Of a stretch of DNA of 64,000 bases, positions 44,247-54,690 are shown in pieces. Numbering within the stretch: position 1 is the first letter of the stretch; every line of letters begins with the position of its first letter. The notes beneath the pieces were generated by a model that worked only from the letters and a program-made list of their open reading frames with translations, had not been told where the DNA came from and did no database searches. Source of the stretch: Ovis canadensis (lineage: Eukaryota > Chordata > Mammalia > Artiodactyla > Bovidae); contig NC_091727.1 of NCBI RefSeq assembly GCF_042477335.2, positions 127,999,501-128,063,500 of the forward strand. The letters are read 5' to 3'. The translations under genes were made by a program, and so were the position numbers.

Positions 44247-45784
44247 TCAGTTCAGTTCAGTCGCTCAGTCGTGTCCAACTCTTTGAGACCCCATGAATCG
44301 CAGCACGCCAGGCCTCCCTGTCCGTCACCAGCTCCCGGAGTTCACTCAAACTCACGTCCATTGAGTCGGTGATGCCATCCAGCCATCTCACCTTCTGTTG
44401 TCCCCTTCTCCTCCTGCCCCCAATCCCTCCCAACATCAGAGTCTTTTCCAATGAGTCAACTCTTTGCATGAGGTGGCCAAAGTATTGGGTTTCAGCTTTA
44501 GCATCAGTCCTTCCAATGAACACCCAGGGTTGATCTCCTTCAGAATGGACTGGTTGGATCTCCTTGCAGTCCAAGGGACTCTCAAGAGTCTTCTCCAACA
44601 CCACAGTTCAAAAGCATCAATTCTTCGGTGCTCAGCTTTCTTCACAGTCCAACTCTCACATCCATACATGACCGCTGGAAAAACCATAGCCTTGACTAGA
44701 TGGACCTTTGTTGGCAAAGTAATGTCTCTGCTTTTGAATATGCTATCTAGGTTGGTCATAACTTTCCTTCCAAGGAATAAGCATCTTTTAATTTCATGGC
44801 TGCAGTGATCATCTGCAGTGATTTTGGAGCCAAAAAGAATAAAGTCTGACACTGTTTCCACTGTTTCTCCATTTATTTCCCATGAAGTGATAGGACTGGA
44901 TGCCATGATCTTAGTTTTCTGAATGTTGAGTTTTAAGCCAAGTTTTTCACTGTTCTCTTTCACTTTCATCAAGAGGCTCTTTAGTTTTTCACTTTCTGCC
45001 ATAAGGGTGGTGTCATCTGCATATCTGAGGTTACTGATATTTCTCCTGGCAATCTTGACTCCAGCTTGCGTTTCTTCCAGCCCAGCGTTTCTCAGGATGT
45101 ACTCTGCATAGAAGTTAAATAAGCAGGGTGACAATATACAGCCTTGACATACTCCTTTTCCTATTTGGAACCAGTCTGTTGTTCCATGTCCAGTTCTAAC
45201 TGTTGCTTCCTGACTTGCATACATATTTCTCAGGAGGCAGGTCAGGTGGTCTGGTATTCCCATCTCTTTCAGGATTTTCCACAGTTTACTGTGATACACA
45301 CCGTCAAAGGCTTTGGCATAGTCAATAAAGCAGAAATAGATGTTTTTCTGGAACTCTCTTCCTTTCTCCATGATCCAGCAGACGTTGGTAATTTGATCTC
45401 TGGTTCCTCTGCCTTTTCTGAAACCAGCTTGAATATCTGGATGTTCATGGTTCAAGTATTGCTGAAGCCTGGCTTGGAGAATTTTGAGCATTATTTTGCT
45501 AGCATGTGAGATGAGTGCAATTGTGCGGTAGTTTGAGCATTCTTTAGTGTTGCCTTTCTTTGGGATTGGAATGAAAACTGACCTTTTCCAGTCCTGTGGC
45601 CACTGCTGAGTTTTCCAAATTTGCTGGCATATTGAGTGCAGCACTTTCACAGCATCATCTTTCAGGATTTGAAATAGTTCAGCTGGAATTCCATCACCTC
45701 CACTAGCTTTGTTTGTAGTGATGCTTCCTAAGGCCCACTTGACTTCGTATTCCAGAATGTCTGGCTCTAGGTGAGTGATATTTT
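44247..45784 (-). mobile_element. BovB LINE, antisense, 5'-truncated, 1.5 kb
   Basis: Begins at the left with the complemented 3' tail (TTCAGTTCAGTTCAGTCGCT) and runs to the reverse transcriptase region at about 45784, where a CHR-2 SINE starts. It is the longest and best-preserved BovB in the window. BovB entered ruminants by horizontal transfer, in the published view from squamates, and supplied the tails of Bov-tA and Bov-A2. Confidence 0.96.
44436..45783 (-). pseudogene. BovB reverse transcriptase, long open fragment
   Basis: The minus-strand frame is open for about 449 codons from the 5' truncation (residues ITHLEPDILEYEVKWALGS, near 45780) to a stop at 44436. It holds reverse transcriptase motif A (FIDYAKAFD), the motif B region (GCILSPCLFNFYAE), motif C with the catalytic pair (YADDT) and the following AVMYGCESWTVKK and [17 protein letters not shown] blocks. 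A small indel near 44480 shifts the frame. The true C-terminus ([17 protein letters not shown], ending RLSD) continues in the frame at 44257-44604. The N-terminal endonuclease is missing, so the product cannot be a complete transposition protein. Confidence 0.93.
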
Positions 45785-46003
45785 TTAAGGCTTAAAAAAT
45801 AGTTATTTATTTGGCTGCACTGGGTCTTAACTGAGGCATGCGGGATCTTCATTGTGGCACACCAGCTAGTCTCTAGTTGTGGCATATGGGCTCCATAGCC
45901 CTGAGGAATGTGCGATCTTAGTTCCCCAAGCAGGAATCAAACGTGCATCCCCTGCATTAGCAAGCAGATTCTTAACCACTGGACCACCAGGGAAATCTCT
46001 GCC
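45785..46003 (-). mobile_element. CHR-2 SINE, antisense, full length
   Basis: AGTTATTTATTTGGCTGCAC, GGGATCTTCATTGTGGCACA, then CTTAACCACTGGACCACCAG at the head. It abuts the 5' truncation of the BovB. Confidence 0.92.
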
Positions 46004-46423
46004 ATCTTTTCTCATATGGATTACTACAATAGCCTCAAAACCGGGCTCCTTGCCTGCTTTCAACCCATTCTCTGCCCTGTTATTTGAGTAATCTTTAAAA
46101 AAATAGGAATCTTATTATACCACTTCTCTGCTTAAAGCTATTATCTATATGATTAAATCTGAAAGCTTATAAATGATATATAGGACTCTTGGTGATCTGG
46201 CCCCTGCCTTGCTTGACACCGCAGACCTGAGCAGAACAAATGTCTTGGAATTCTGAGAATCTAATATCAATATATCCTTTTCCTTTTTCCACCTCTGGTC
46301 CTTACTGCATATTGTTGCTTCTTCCTGGAAGGCTCTTAGCACCAACCCCCTGGCAACCCCATTCACCTAGCTAACTTTTCTTTGAAGCTCAAGTCAGAGA
46401 GACTTCCCTCCTCCTCCCTCTTC

Positions 46424-46636
46424 TGTGTGTGTTAGTTGCTCAGTCATTCCAACCCTTTGCGACCCATGGACTGCAGCCCTCCAGGCTCCTCTGTCCATGG
46501 GATTCTCCAGGCAAGAATACTGGAGTGGGTTGCCATGCCCTCCTCCAGGGGATCTTCCCAACCCAGGAATCGAGCCCGTGTCTCCTGTGTCTCTTGCATT
46601 GCAGGAGGATTCTTTACCCACTGAGCCATGAAAGGA
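46424..46636 (-). mobile_element. Bov-tA SINE, antisense, inside L2
   Basis: GTTAGTTGCTCAGTCATTCC at the tail side, GCAAGAATACTGGAGTGGGT, and TTACCCACTGAGCCATGAAA at the head side. Confidence 0.92.
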
Positions 46637-46760
46637 ATGGCAGTCCCTGTTCTACTCCCCTGAAATTTGGGCTTAGATGACCCTCTCTATCTTCCTCTGT
46701 CTGGGCTACTTCAATCATAGCACGTTTTACTCTGATTTGCCATTATCTATTAACATCTGC

Positions 46761-47140
46761 ATCTGGCCCCAAGAGGGCAGTGTGGTCAAGAAAAATGGAC
46801 ATGCTTGAAACTCTAATAGTAATAATATCACTAAAATAACATTAATGATGTGTTATTATGTTAAAATATTAAATGTTAAAAGCATTTGCTGTATGTTTTA
46901 ATCCATGTAATCCTTATGTAATCCTATGAGATGAGCAGCTATTGCTGAAGTTGAATCAACAGTAATTGGGGATGGATTGAGTGAGAGGAAGAAGAAGAAA
47001 GAATCTCAGCTGATTGCCAGGTTTCTGACCAGAGCAAGTATAGATGGAGGTGTCATCTCCTGAGATAAGGATTACAAGAACTAGAGGAACAGGAAGAGTT
47101 TGATCAGGGTCGGGGAGGGAAACTTACAGTTTAGGGACTG
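46761..47140. other. upstream flank of GUCY2F, one MIR-like piece
   Basis: About 46850-46960 reads like a diverged antisense MIR (TTTAATCCATGTAATCCTTA). Otherwise no repeat or gene is recognised. A non-coding first exon or promoter of GUCY2F could lie here or farther left, but I cannot see one. Confidence 0.35.
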
Positions 47141-47149
47141 CCATTCTTT

Positions 47150-47356
47150 TCATGGCTCAGCAGTAAAGAATCGGCCTGCAATGCAAGAGACACAGGAGAC
47201 ACGGGATCAATTCCTGGGTTGGGAAGATGCCCTGGAGGAGGAAATGGCAACCCACTCCAGTATTCTTGCCTGAAAAATCCCATGGACAGAGGAACCTGGC
47301 AGGCTGCAGTCCATGGGTCGCAAAAGGCTGGACACGACTGAGCAACTAACACACAC
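47150..47356 (+). mobile_element. Bov-tA SINE, sense, just upstream of GUCY2F
   Basis: CATGGCTCAGCAGTAAAGAA head to GACACGACTGAGCAACTAAC. Flanked by ATTCTTTTCAT (47143-47153) and ATTCCTTTCAT (47357-47367), a probable target duplication. It ends about 75 bp before the inferred exon acceptor. Confidence 0.88.
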
Positions 47357-47430
47357 ATTCCTTTCATAATTTTTATTTCCAGAAGCTTCAGGAATAATGG
47401 GAGTAATATACCTTTTCTTCTGATTGACAG

Positions 47431-47515
47431 GCACTTGGACACCCCACTGTCCATCTCGGAACAACAGAATCACCTTGCAGTATTTCTTCATTAGCCTGCT
47501 GGAAGCAGGAGGGCT
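47431..47515 (+). other. GUCY2F: GUCY2F 5' UTR in first coding exon (inferred)
   Basis: A plausible splice acceptor, CTTTTCTTCTGATTGACAG, ends at 47430, so 85 nt of leader may precede the ATG, with a non-coding exon farther upstream. This rests on the acceptor-like sequence only. Confidence 0.45.
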
Positions 47516-48245
47516 ATGTTCTTGGGACCCTGGCCTTTCTCCCACCTTATGCTCTCGTTCGTGACTCTGGGAAGACAGCGAGGACAACATGGCCTTGCAT
47601 CTTTCAAGCTCCTGTGGTGTTTGTGGCTCTTGGTCCTTATGTCTCTCCCGCTGCAGGTGTGGGCACCACCCTACAAGATAGGGGTGGTTGGCCCTTGGAC
47701 TTGTGATCCATTGTTCTCAAAGGCCCTGCCTGAGATTGCTGCTCAGTTAGCCACTGAGCGGATCAACAAGGACCCAGCCTTTGACCTGGGTCACTCTCTT
47801 GAATATGTGATTTTCAATGAAGACTGCCAGGCTTCCAGAGCTCTCGCCAGTTTCATTTCCCACCACCAGATGGCCTCAGGGTTTATTGGACCTGCCAACC
47901 CTGGCTACTGCGAGGCAGCCTCGCTCCTGGGAAACAGCTGGAACAAAGGGATTTTCTCTTGGGCTTGCGTGAATTATGAACTAGACAGTAAAAAGAGCCA
48001 CCCGACTTTTTCTCGGACGCTCCCTTCTCCCATCCAGGTGCTGCTAACTGTCATGAAATATTTCCAGTGGGCTCACGCTGGAGTCATTTCCTCAGATGAA
48101 GACATTTGGGTGCACACAGCCTATCGAGTTGCAAGTGCTCTTCGGAGCCGCGGCCTACCAGTAGGGGTCGTCCTGACCACAGGACAAGACAGCCAAAGCA
48201 TCCAGAAAGCTCTCCAGCAGATTCGCCAGGCAGATAAAATTCGCA
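47516..48245 (+). CDS. GUCY2F: GUCY2F (RetGC-2) first coding exon
   Basis: Retinal guanylate cyclase 2 makes cGMP in photoreceptor outer segments and is activated by GCAP proteins when calcium falls. This exon gives the first 243 residues. The ATG matches the human start (MFLG). Residues 1-50 are a signal peptide with hydrophobic core KLLWCLWLLVLMSLPLQVWA, cleaved probably after Ala50. Residue 51 on is the extracellular ligand-binding-like (ANF receptor) domain, with YKIGVVGPW, NEDCQASRAL, FISHHQMASGFIGP, NPGYCEAASLLGNSW, FSWACVNYEL and KYFQWAHAGVISSDEDIWVH closely matching human. The exon ends in a phase-1 GTGAGT donor after 48245. It has no stop or frameshift. The frame that runs on to 48289 is intron read-through. 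Confidence 0.97.
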
Positions 48246-49850
48246 GTGAGTGCTTTCTCGGGGCTCAGCTTTCAATGTGGCTTCAGTGAAAGGTTTCTGA
48301 CCCTCACAGCCTAGGATAGCACATTACTCCCCAGTTCTTCATGCATTTGCCCACTTTAAATCCCACTCAGGCCCCAAGACTGTCCTGCTTTAACAGAGCC
48401 TATTTTATGAACTGAGTCCAAGTACAAAGACCTCTGTGGTTCAAATGCCCTTGGGTGCCAGTGCCTGCTTTCAGCGCCTCAGTGGGGCTGAAAGAGCATC
48501 AAGAGCAGCTGTGGCCACACACCCTCCATGCTCTTAGGACCTTGGCAGTTTCAGATCAGCCGAGAAGGGGTGTTCTTAGAGCTTTATTTTTGCCCAATCT
48601 AGTCACTGAAGTGAGATTTACCTTTGATTCCCTTCTGGGTACTTTCCCTTATAGGTGCCCAGTGCCCCTGGGTCATCACCTCTAACTTAGAATGTGTCTT
48701 CTCTGGACTCCAAAATGCACACCCACCCCTTCTTGCTTTCAAGTCCTTGAAAACAGGGTTTTTCTCTCTCTACAGCATACAATGAGCTGATATGGAGGGA
48801 CCTGGCTGATAAAAGAAAGCATATTAAAATGAGAAACCTACCCAAATTGTAACCATTCCCCTTCCAAGAGAAGTTTTCTGTTCAAAGATGATTCTTGCAG
48901 AGACCATGGAGCAACTGTGAAGCAGAGGACTGACCCACTGACTGAGGGCGAGTTGGGTGCATTTTGGGGAAGGGGAGGATAATTCCTGGTCCTCTTAAAT
49001 CAGATGGATGTGTTTTACATATACTTACTGCAAGCCCTTGTGACACTGGGTCTTGATTTTTTTTTTTCTATTCTAATTGTTTAATCTCCACCTTACCTTT
49101 TTCTGGAAAGTAGCAGTGATTTGTGGGAACACTGCTCATCCTCTACTGCAGTCATTCCATCACTTTAAGACAGATAGCTCAGAAACTACTTGTCAAACTG
49201 ATTACTTCTAGGATTAGTCCTGGTCCCAGTCATTTCCTTAACATAACAATGCACTTGTTAGAGAATGGTCCAGCTTGGGGCTGGCCTATAACCCAGAAGC
49301 TCAGTTTAAGTTTTGAGTATCTCCGGTATTGGACCTTAATTATGATCATTTTGGGAGGATGAGGGCAAGAATATTTAGTTCCAGGAAGTACAGTAGTCTG
49401 CTTCTAGCTCCAGTCTACAAGATCCTATAAATGTTAAGCAATCAGTGTGGCTCTGATTACTTCATAATAGAGCCTGATACTTTCAAAGCAGAGCACAAAA
49501 TTATTTTCAAAGATATACAACCATTTCCAGGGAGGAGTCATGCCAGAAACAAGCTAACATATTTAATATCATAACTTTATAATATGTTACAAATCTTCAT
49601 GAAGCCCAGTGTCTCCTGCAAGTTTACATTCCATGAGCATTTCACATCCCACACATTCTAAATAGTATACTCTTTAAAATGACATTTTGTTCCCTACCAT
49701 GAAATGTTAAATAAATCCAGGCCCCAAAGCTCTTTGGGTTTTCAGACTGAGAGAAGTTAGGATTGAGTGCTCAGCACCCACAACTCTTTTGAGGCAGGGA
49801 GGTAACAAATACGCTTATTATTGCCCTGCTATTAGAGATTCGTTCCCTTA
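48246..49850. other. GUCY2F first coding intron, 5' part
   Basis: No repeat I can name and no second gene. Frames at 48455-48685 and 49123-49362 lack recognisable domains. Confidence 0.4.
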
Positions 49851-49853
49851 GGT

Positions 49854-50035
49854 CAATGGTTCTCACTCCAGTTGCACACTGGAAATACCTGGACATCTAT
49901 TCAAAATGAGTAGAGCCAGAGTACCACCTCTGGATATCCTGATGTTCTGGTGGTTGAGGGCCCAGCAAAGATACTCTAAGTAGCTTCCCAGGTGCTTGCA
50001 AAATAAAGCTAGAGTCAAGAACCATTGCTTCAAGT
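49854..50035. mobile_element. MER5-type (hAT-Charlie) DNA transposon relic
   Basis: Terminal inverted repeats remain visible: TCAATGGTTCTCACTCCAGT at the left and GAGTCAAGAACCATTG at the right. TGGATATCCTGATGTTCTGG lies inside. A non-autonomous MITE of about 180 bp. Confidence 0.8.
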
Positions 50036-50799
50036 TCATGAAAATGCAAATAAACTTTCCCCACTTTAAGTTACCAGGTATTTTTTCTTAATATGACTTT
50101 GTTTAATCAGATTGTTTTCTGTATAACAGTGTGGATCAGCTCACTAAGGGAATGAAAATTTTAAGATGGGGGTGAGAGAGTAGATGGGGGCAGAATGGAG
50201 GTGGGATCCAGGAAACCTAGAGAGGACGGTATGTGGTTATGGAGCAAAGGAAGACCCTGAATAGGGAGAGAAGCAACAGAAAGTGCAGTAAGGACTCAGA
50301 AAGACAAAGTGAGTGAAGACAAAGCTGTGCTTGCAAGGATTTTACCCTGGGTTTCTGACAAAACAGGCAGATTCAGATGAGGCATGCTGGGACCTCAGCA
50401 ACATGAATCAGAATGTGGGTAGGTTGGGAGTGGATGCAGGGAACCTGAGCCATTGGTTGATCTGTGGTCTGAGTATGACCTCTGGCAGTTTGGTGTGCAG
50501 TAGCCAAGAGTGTGTGGTACTCACACTTGGCACAGCTAGTTGTTGGTATCTGAGGGCGACCTGAGTGGTGGGTGGGATATGGTAGAAGGATTTGCAGAAG
50601 AGGAGTGAGTTTTAAGGTAAACTTAGTGTCCACTTGATCATTGAGAGTAGTGCACCAGCCAATAGGAGCATGAGAAGCAGGATTCAGAGTATGAATGTAA
50701 ATTGAGTATTGGGACTTTAGCCACGAAGCCTGAGGTTCAGGGCACATCTCTGGTCCCATCAGAGAATGGGAGATCTGGTGAGAAACTGAGTTGGAAGCT
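50036..50799. other. GUCY2F intron, no repeat or gene recognised
   Basis: Single-copy to my reading. The 170-residue minus-strand frame at 50373-50885 runs into a SINE and has no known domain. Confidence 0.35.
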
Positions 50800-50806
50800 A
50801 ATGAGT

Positions 50807-51019
50807 CTGATGGTGATTTAGTCACTAAGTCGTGTCTAACTCTTGCGACCCCATGGACTGTAGCCTGCCAGGTTCCTCTGTCCATGGGATTCTCTAGGCA
50901 AGAATACTGGAGTGGGTTGCCATTTTCATCTCCACGGGATCTTCCTGACCCGGGAGTCGAACCCGGGTCTCCTGCATTGCAGGCAGATTCTTTACTGACT
51001 GAGCTATGAGGGAAGCCCC
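50807..51019 (-). mobile_element. Bov-tA SINE, antisense, with 7-bp target duplication
   Basis: TTTAGTCACTAAGTCGTGTC to TGAGCTATGAGGGAAGCCCC. Its B-box (GGGTTCGACTCCC on the minus strand) is intact. Flanked by AATGAGT at 50800-50806 and 51020-51026. Confidence 0.93.
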
Positions 51020-51100
51020 AATGAGTATGGATTGGGCCAACAGAACAAGGGAGAACAGTTACAGTACACCAGATTCAGCACATCCTAGATAAAATCTCTG

Positions 51101-51620
51101 TTGACTTTAAAAAAAACACACACACACAGTGTGAGAGTTGCGAGTTAAGTTTTATCTGGGGCAATATGAGGACAGCAGCCTGGGCGACAGCACCTCAGCT
51201 ATCTCTGAGAAACTGCTCCAAAGAGGCAGGGGGAAAGGACAATGTATATGTGATTTTGGTGAAGGAGGAGTACATGCAATCAAGCACATATTTTTTTGTA
51301 GAAAGTTTCTGCTGGTCTTGGGAAGCCTCTGCTAGTCTTGAGAAACAGCCATCACCGTGAATGATTTTAGTGCTTTTCTAGATATGAGATACAAGAATTG
51401 AGCTCATAAAGTTAGCTTCCTGAAAATATCAAACTATCTGAGGACCTGTCCTGCCAGTTTCCTGGAGCACAGAGTGCCTCATCTCTGCTCTCCACCCTGA
51501 ACTCCTTCAAGGGGTGTTGAAGGTCAGCAGCTGGAGGGGCACATGATTCAATCCTTGTAGAGGTAGATGGCAAGCACCCATGACAAGTGCCAATTTGTGG
51601 TTGACATTTCTAACTGATTT
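51101..51620 (-). mobile_element. LTR-like repeat, antisense, copy 1
   Basis: Starts TGTTGACTTTAAAAAA and shares GACAGCAGCCTGGGCGACAG-type text with the repeat at 57013. Read on the minus strand it ends ...AAGTCAACA, with an A/T-rich polyadenylation-like stretch before it, as an LTR 3' end would. No internal retroviral genes are seen beside it, so a solo LTR is the likely form. The family is not identified and the far boundary is uncertain. Confidence 0.5.
51117..51130. repeat. (CA)n microsatellite
   Basis: Short CA run inside the LTR-like repeat. Confidence 0.7.
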
Positions 51621-52124
51621 TCTAGCACCTTTTGACTGGGACTAGAAATATGGTAATACTGTATATAGTATTTATACAGTATAGCATAATACTGTAATAG
51701 TATTCCTAGCTGTTAACTATCATAACTGAAAAAGCACTAAGGTTTTCGTGGTGACCTCAGCTGAGAAGGACTGAGCAAGGCAGGACCTGGCCTCTTCCTT
51801 ATTCTGCTGGATATGAAGCTACTTCTTAACACTATGGAGCCCCAAACAAACCTTCAGGGTAGGACCTTTTGGGATGTACAAAATATAGTAGAAAGGGATC
51901 CTTTCCTTTGGAGAGGACTGGCAATGTTTGGAAGTAATGGAAATAGTTGGAAGACTGATTTCATCTGACCTGCTCACAATAACAGTGACCACAGCCCCAC
52001 GGGACAGTGGCAGTGGTGGCGGCGGTGAGACGTAGTGGTGGGGAGGGAGGGTAGAGAAAGCTAGCTTATTACTGGCTGTTATGCCACTTCTCTTTCACAT
52101 AAATTTATGTTTCTGGTGCTTATT
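51621..52124. other. GUCY2F intron, no repeat or gene recognised
   Basis: Contains a small AT palindrome near 51655-51685 (ATACTGTATATAGTAT then TTATACAGTAT) and a GGCAGTGGTGGCGGCGGTG run near 52010. Confidence 0.35.
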
Positions 52125-52346
52125 GGGCTTCTGGGTGGCTCAGTTGTAAAGAATCTGCTTGCTAAGGCAGGAGACATGGGTTCAATCCCTGGGTTGGGAA
52201 GATCCCCTGGAGAAGGAAATGGCTGCCCACTCCAGTACTCTTGCCTGGAGAATCCCATGGACGGAGGAGCCTGGTGGGCTGCAGTCCACAGGGTTGCAAG
52301 GAGTCAGACGCAACTGAGTGACTAAACATGAGCATAAGCATGAGTG
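52125..52346 (+). mobile_element. Bov-tA SINE, sense
   Basis: GGGCTTCTGGGTGGCTCAGT head, GGGTTCAATCCCTGGGTTGG, body to CAGACGCAACTGAGTGACTA. Confidence 0.93.
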
Positions 52347-53410
52347 CTCACTGGCACCTTACTGGAGTCAGAAGGAGTGGCTTTCTTAGAAACCGGTCTA
52401 AATTGTGCTTAAACGAAAGCAAGACAATGATAAAATTTAATTGTAAAGATGATCATAATAATAATAATGGTTATGGGCTTTCGTAAGGGGAAACAGTGGG
52501 GGCGTTATTAGAGGCTGCCACTGAGACAATGAAAACTCTACAGTTTACAAGGTATTTGCATATAGATAATGTCATTTAATCCTCTGGGTTATCCAGGAGA
52601 AAGGTATTCTCTTTTAAGTTTTACAACACCTGTGGACCTCACATAACAAGTAGGTAGATACAGACATCACTAAAATCAAAGAATGGGGTAAATGAAGTCC
52701 TAGAGGAGTCGGTATTCCGTTTCTCCCAGATTGTCAGCTCGTTTCCTTTTATCTTTGTTTCCGAAAAAGTCATAAAGGAGAGATGTTGTTCAAAGACAAA
52801 GGCCTCAATTTATGGTCAGGGCTGCTGTGTGTGGTTATGGAAGTTGTGCCCTACACAAGGGGACCTAGCTGAGTGGACATAAGGGCCAAAATTCGTTCAC
52901 TCTCCACTCCTTAAACCATGAGTCCTGTTGGAGGTTTTGATCCAGTGGCAGGAAAAAGCATCTCTCACAGGATGAGCACCTGTGGAATTGCAATTACCCA
53001 GAAGTTCTTTTGCTAATTCTCACAAAGACTAGCAGGAGGCCCCACTGAAAAGCTCTTTAGAGAACTTTTCAAATGGCTATTTCAATCCCTCCTCCCTTCT
53101 TCTCACCTTTTTGCCTATCAATGCTTGGCTGATTGTGAAATCCTTTCAATTTGGGTTTACCAGACTGTTGAACCATTTGGGGATTCCTTTAAATCCTTCC
53201 AAATTGGGAATGCTTAGTTACAATATGATGTTCAGTAACTAGGACACTGTCAGAATGTCCTTCTCTTGTTCTTCCAAAATCAGATACCTTATTACTACCT
53301 AATTGTCAGGGATCTGGCCAGCCTCTACTATCTGTTGAAGATTCTTGACATACACACACACACCAAAAAAAAAAAATAAATAAATAAATAAAAACACACA
53401 CACACCAGTA
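52347..53410. other. GUCY2F intron, mostly unassigned
   Basis: A diverged antisense MIR piece is likely at 52550-52640. The rest shows no repeat family or gene. Confidence 0.35.
53350..53406. repeat. compound (CA)n/(A)n/(AAAT)n microsatellite
   Basis: ACACACACAC, a run of about 12 A, AAATAAATAAATAAAT, then CACACACAC. Confidence 0.9.
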
Positions 53411-53414
53411 ATAA

Positions 53415-53625
53415 TGACAACAATGATAAAAGCTAATATTTATTGAGTATTTATTATATGTTGGTCATTTTGCAAGGGTTTTATATGGACCATCTCATTC
53501 AATTTTTGCAACAGCCCTGTAAAGTAAGGCCAATTACTATTAAATGCACCTTATGGGTGAGACTTTGGAGTCTAAGAGAGGTTAAATACTTGCCCAATAC
53601 CACGTAACTAGTGAGTGGACGAAGG
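53415..53625 (-). repeat. MIR SINE, antisense
   Basis: CTAATATTTATTGAGTATTT, CATCTCATTCAATTTTTGCA, and AGAGAGGTTAAATACTTGCC. Interrupted on its right by a Bov-tA. Confidence 0.8.
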
Positions 53626-53632
53626 CTGGTAA

Positions 53633-53821
53633 AGAATCTGCCTGCAATGCAGGAGACCCAGGTTTGATCCCTGGGTCAGAAAGATCCCCTGAAGAAGGGA
53701 ATGGCTACCCACTCCAATATTCTTGCCTGGAGAATCCCATGGACAGAGGAGCCTGATGGGCTACAGTTCATGGGGTTGCAAAGAGTTGGACAGGACTTAG
53801 TGACTAGCACTTTCACTTTCA
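53633..53821 (+). mobile_element. Bov-tA SINE, sense, head partly missing
   Basis: GGTAAAGAATCTGCCTGCAA to GTTGGACAGGACTTAGTGAC, lacking the first bases of the tRNA head. Confidence 0.9.
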
Positions 53822-53836
53822 TGGATGCAATTTGGA

Positions 53837-53972
53837 GGCTGCTGCTGCTGCTAAGTCGCTTCAGTCATGTCTGACTCTGTGTGACCCCATAGACAGAAGC
53901 CCACCAGGCTCCTCTGTCCCTGGGATTCTCCAGGCAAGAATACTGGAGTGGGTTGCCATTGCCTTCTCCAGG
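53837..53972 (-). mobile_element. Bov-A2 monomer, antisense
   Basis: GGCTGCTGCTGCTGCTAAGT to GGGTTGCCATTGCCTTCTCC. It lies 15 bp from the sense Bov-tA, so the BovB-like bodies form an inverted pair. Confidence 0.9.
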
Positions 53973-53974
53973 AA

Positions 53975-54065
53975 TAGGGCCCTAGAATTTGCATTTCTAA
54001 CCAGCTCAAGGTAGTGCTGATGCTGATGGTTTGGGGATCATACTTTGAGAATCACTGGTTTAATA
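53975..54065 (+). repeat. MER5-type fragment
   Basis: AATTTGCATTTCTAACCAGC, then ATACTTTGAGAATCACTGG, the right end of a MER5-like element. Confidence 0.65.
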
Positions 54066-54458
54066 AAAGACTTAAGCTCCACGGCCTCTTGTGTACTTGA
54101 GGAATGCCCCTAAGGCATACTCACTTGAGATCCTGTGTTCCATGGTGTATAATTCAGCCCTTCCATTTTTCCCTCTTAACTTTTGTGCCCACTGATGAAA
54201 TTCTTTTAAGTGCCTCAAAGTGATAAACATTATCCCATTTTTCCTAAAGTAGTAATAGTGATAGTATAATACTATGACCAAGAACCTTAGTGTTGATAGG
54301 GAATTTGGTATAGTTAAATGTTAATCAATGTGAATGGTGAAAGGACAGCTTGCTCTCATGAATGGGTCCACTATCAGTGATGATATAATTATTGAAGACC
54401 CAGCCCAAGAGAAAAATCTATAAACATCTAGGCTTCCTGCATTTAAAAGCCCTCATTT

Positions 54459-54690
54459 GGGCTTCCTTGGTGGCTCAGTGGTAAAGAATCTGCCTTCCAA
54501 TGCAGGAGACAAGGGTTTGATGCCTGGGTCAGGAAGATTCCCTGGAGAAGGAAATGGCAACCAACTCCAGTATTCTTGCCTGGAAAATCCAATGGACAGA
54601 GGAGCCTGGTGGCCTACAGTCCATGGGGCTCAAAAGAGTCGGACACAACTCTTGTGTGTGTCTGAACATACACACACACATACACAAATC
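54459..54690 (+). mobile_element. Bov-tA SINE, sense
   Basis: GGGCTTCCTTGGTGGCTCAG head, GGGTTTGATGCCTGGGTCAG, body to GTCGGACACAACTC with a TGTGTGTC and CACACACA tail. Confidence 0.93.

Larger units (their letters stand above)
44000..46760 (+). repeat. L2 LINE, sense, broken by BovB, CHR-2 and Bov-tA
   Basis: Clear L2 text at 46010-46420 (GGATTACTACAATAGCCTCA, GGTGATCTGGCCCCTGCC, TTCCTGGAAGGCTCTTAG) and at 46640-46760. The part left of the BovB (up to 44246) is a less certain member of the same element. Confidence 0.7.

Noticed and set aside
50373-50885. 170-residue minus-strand frame
   Set aside because: Its first part is antisense to a Bov-tA and the rest has no family resemblance. Probably a chance open frame.
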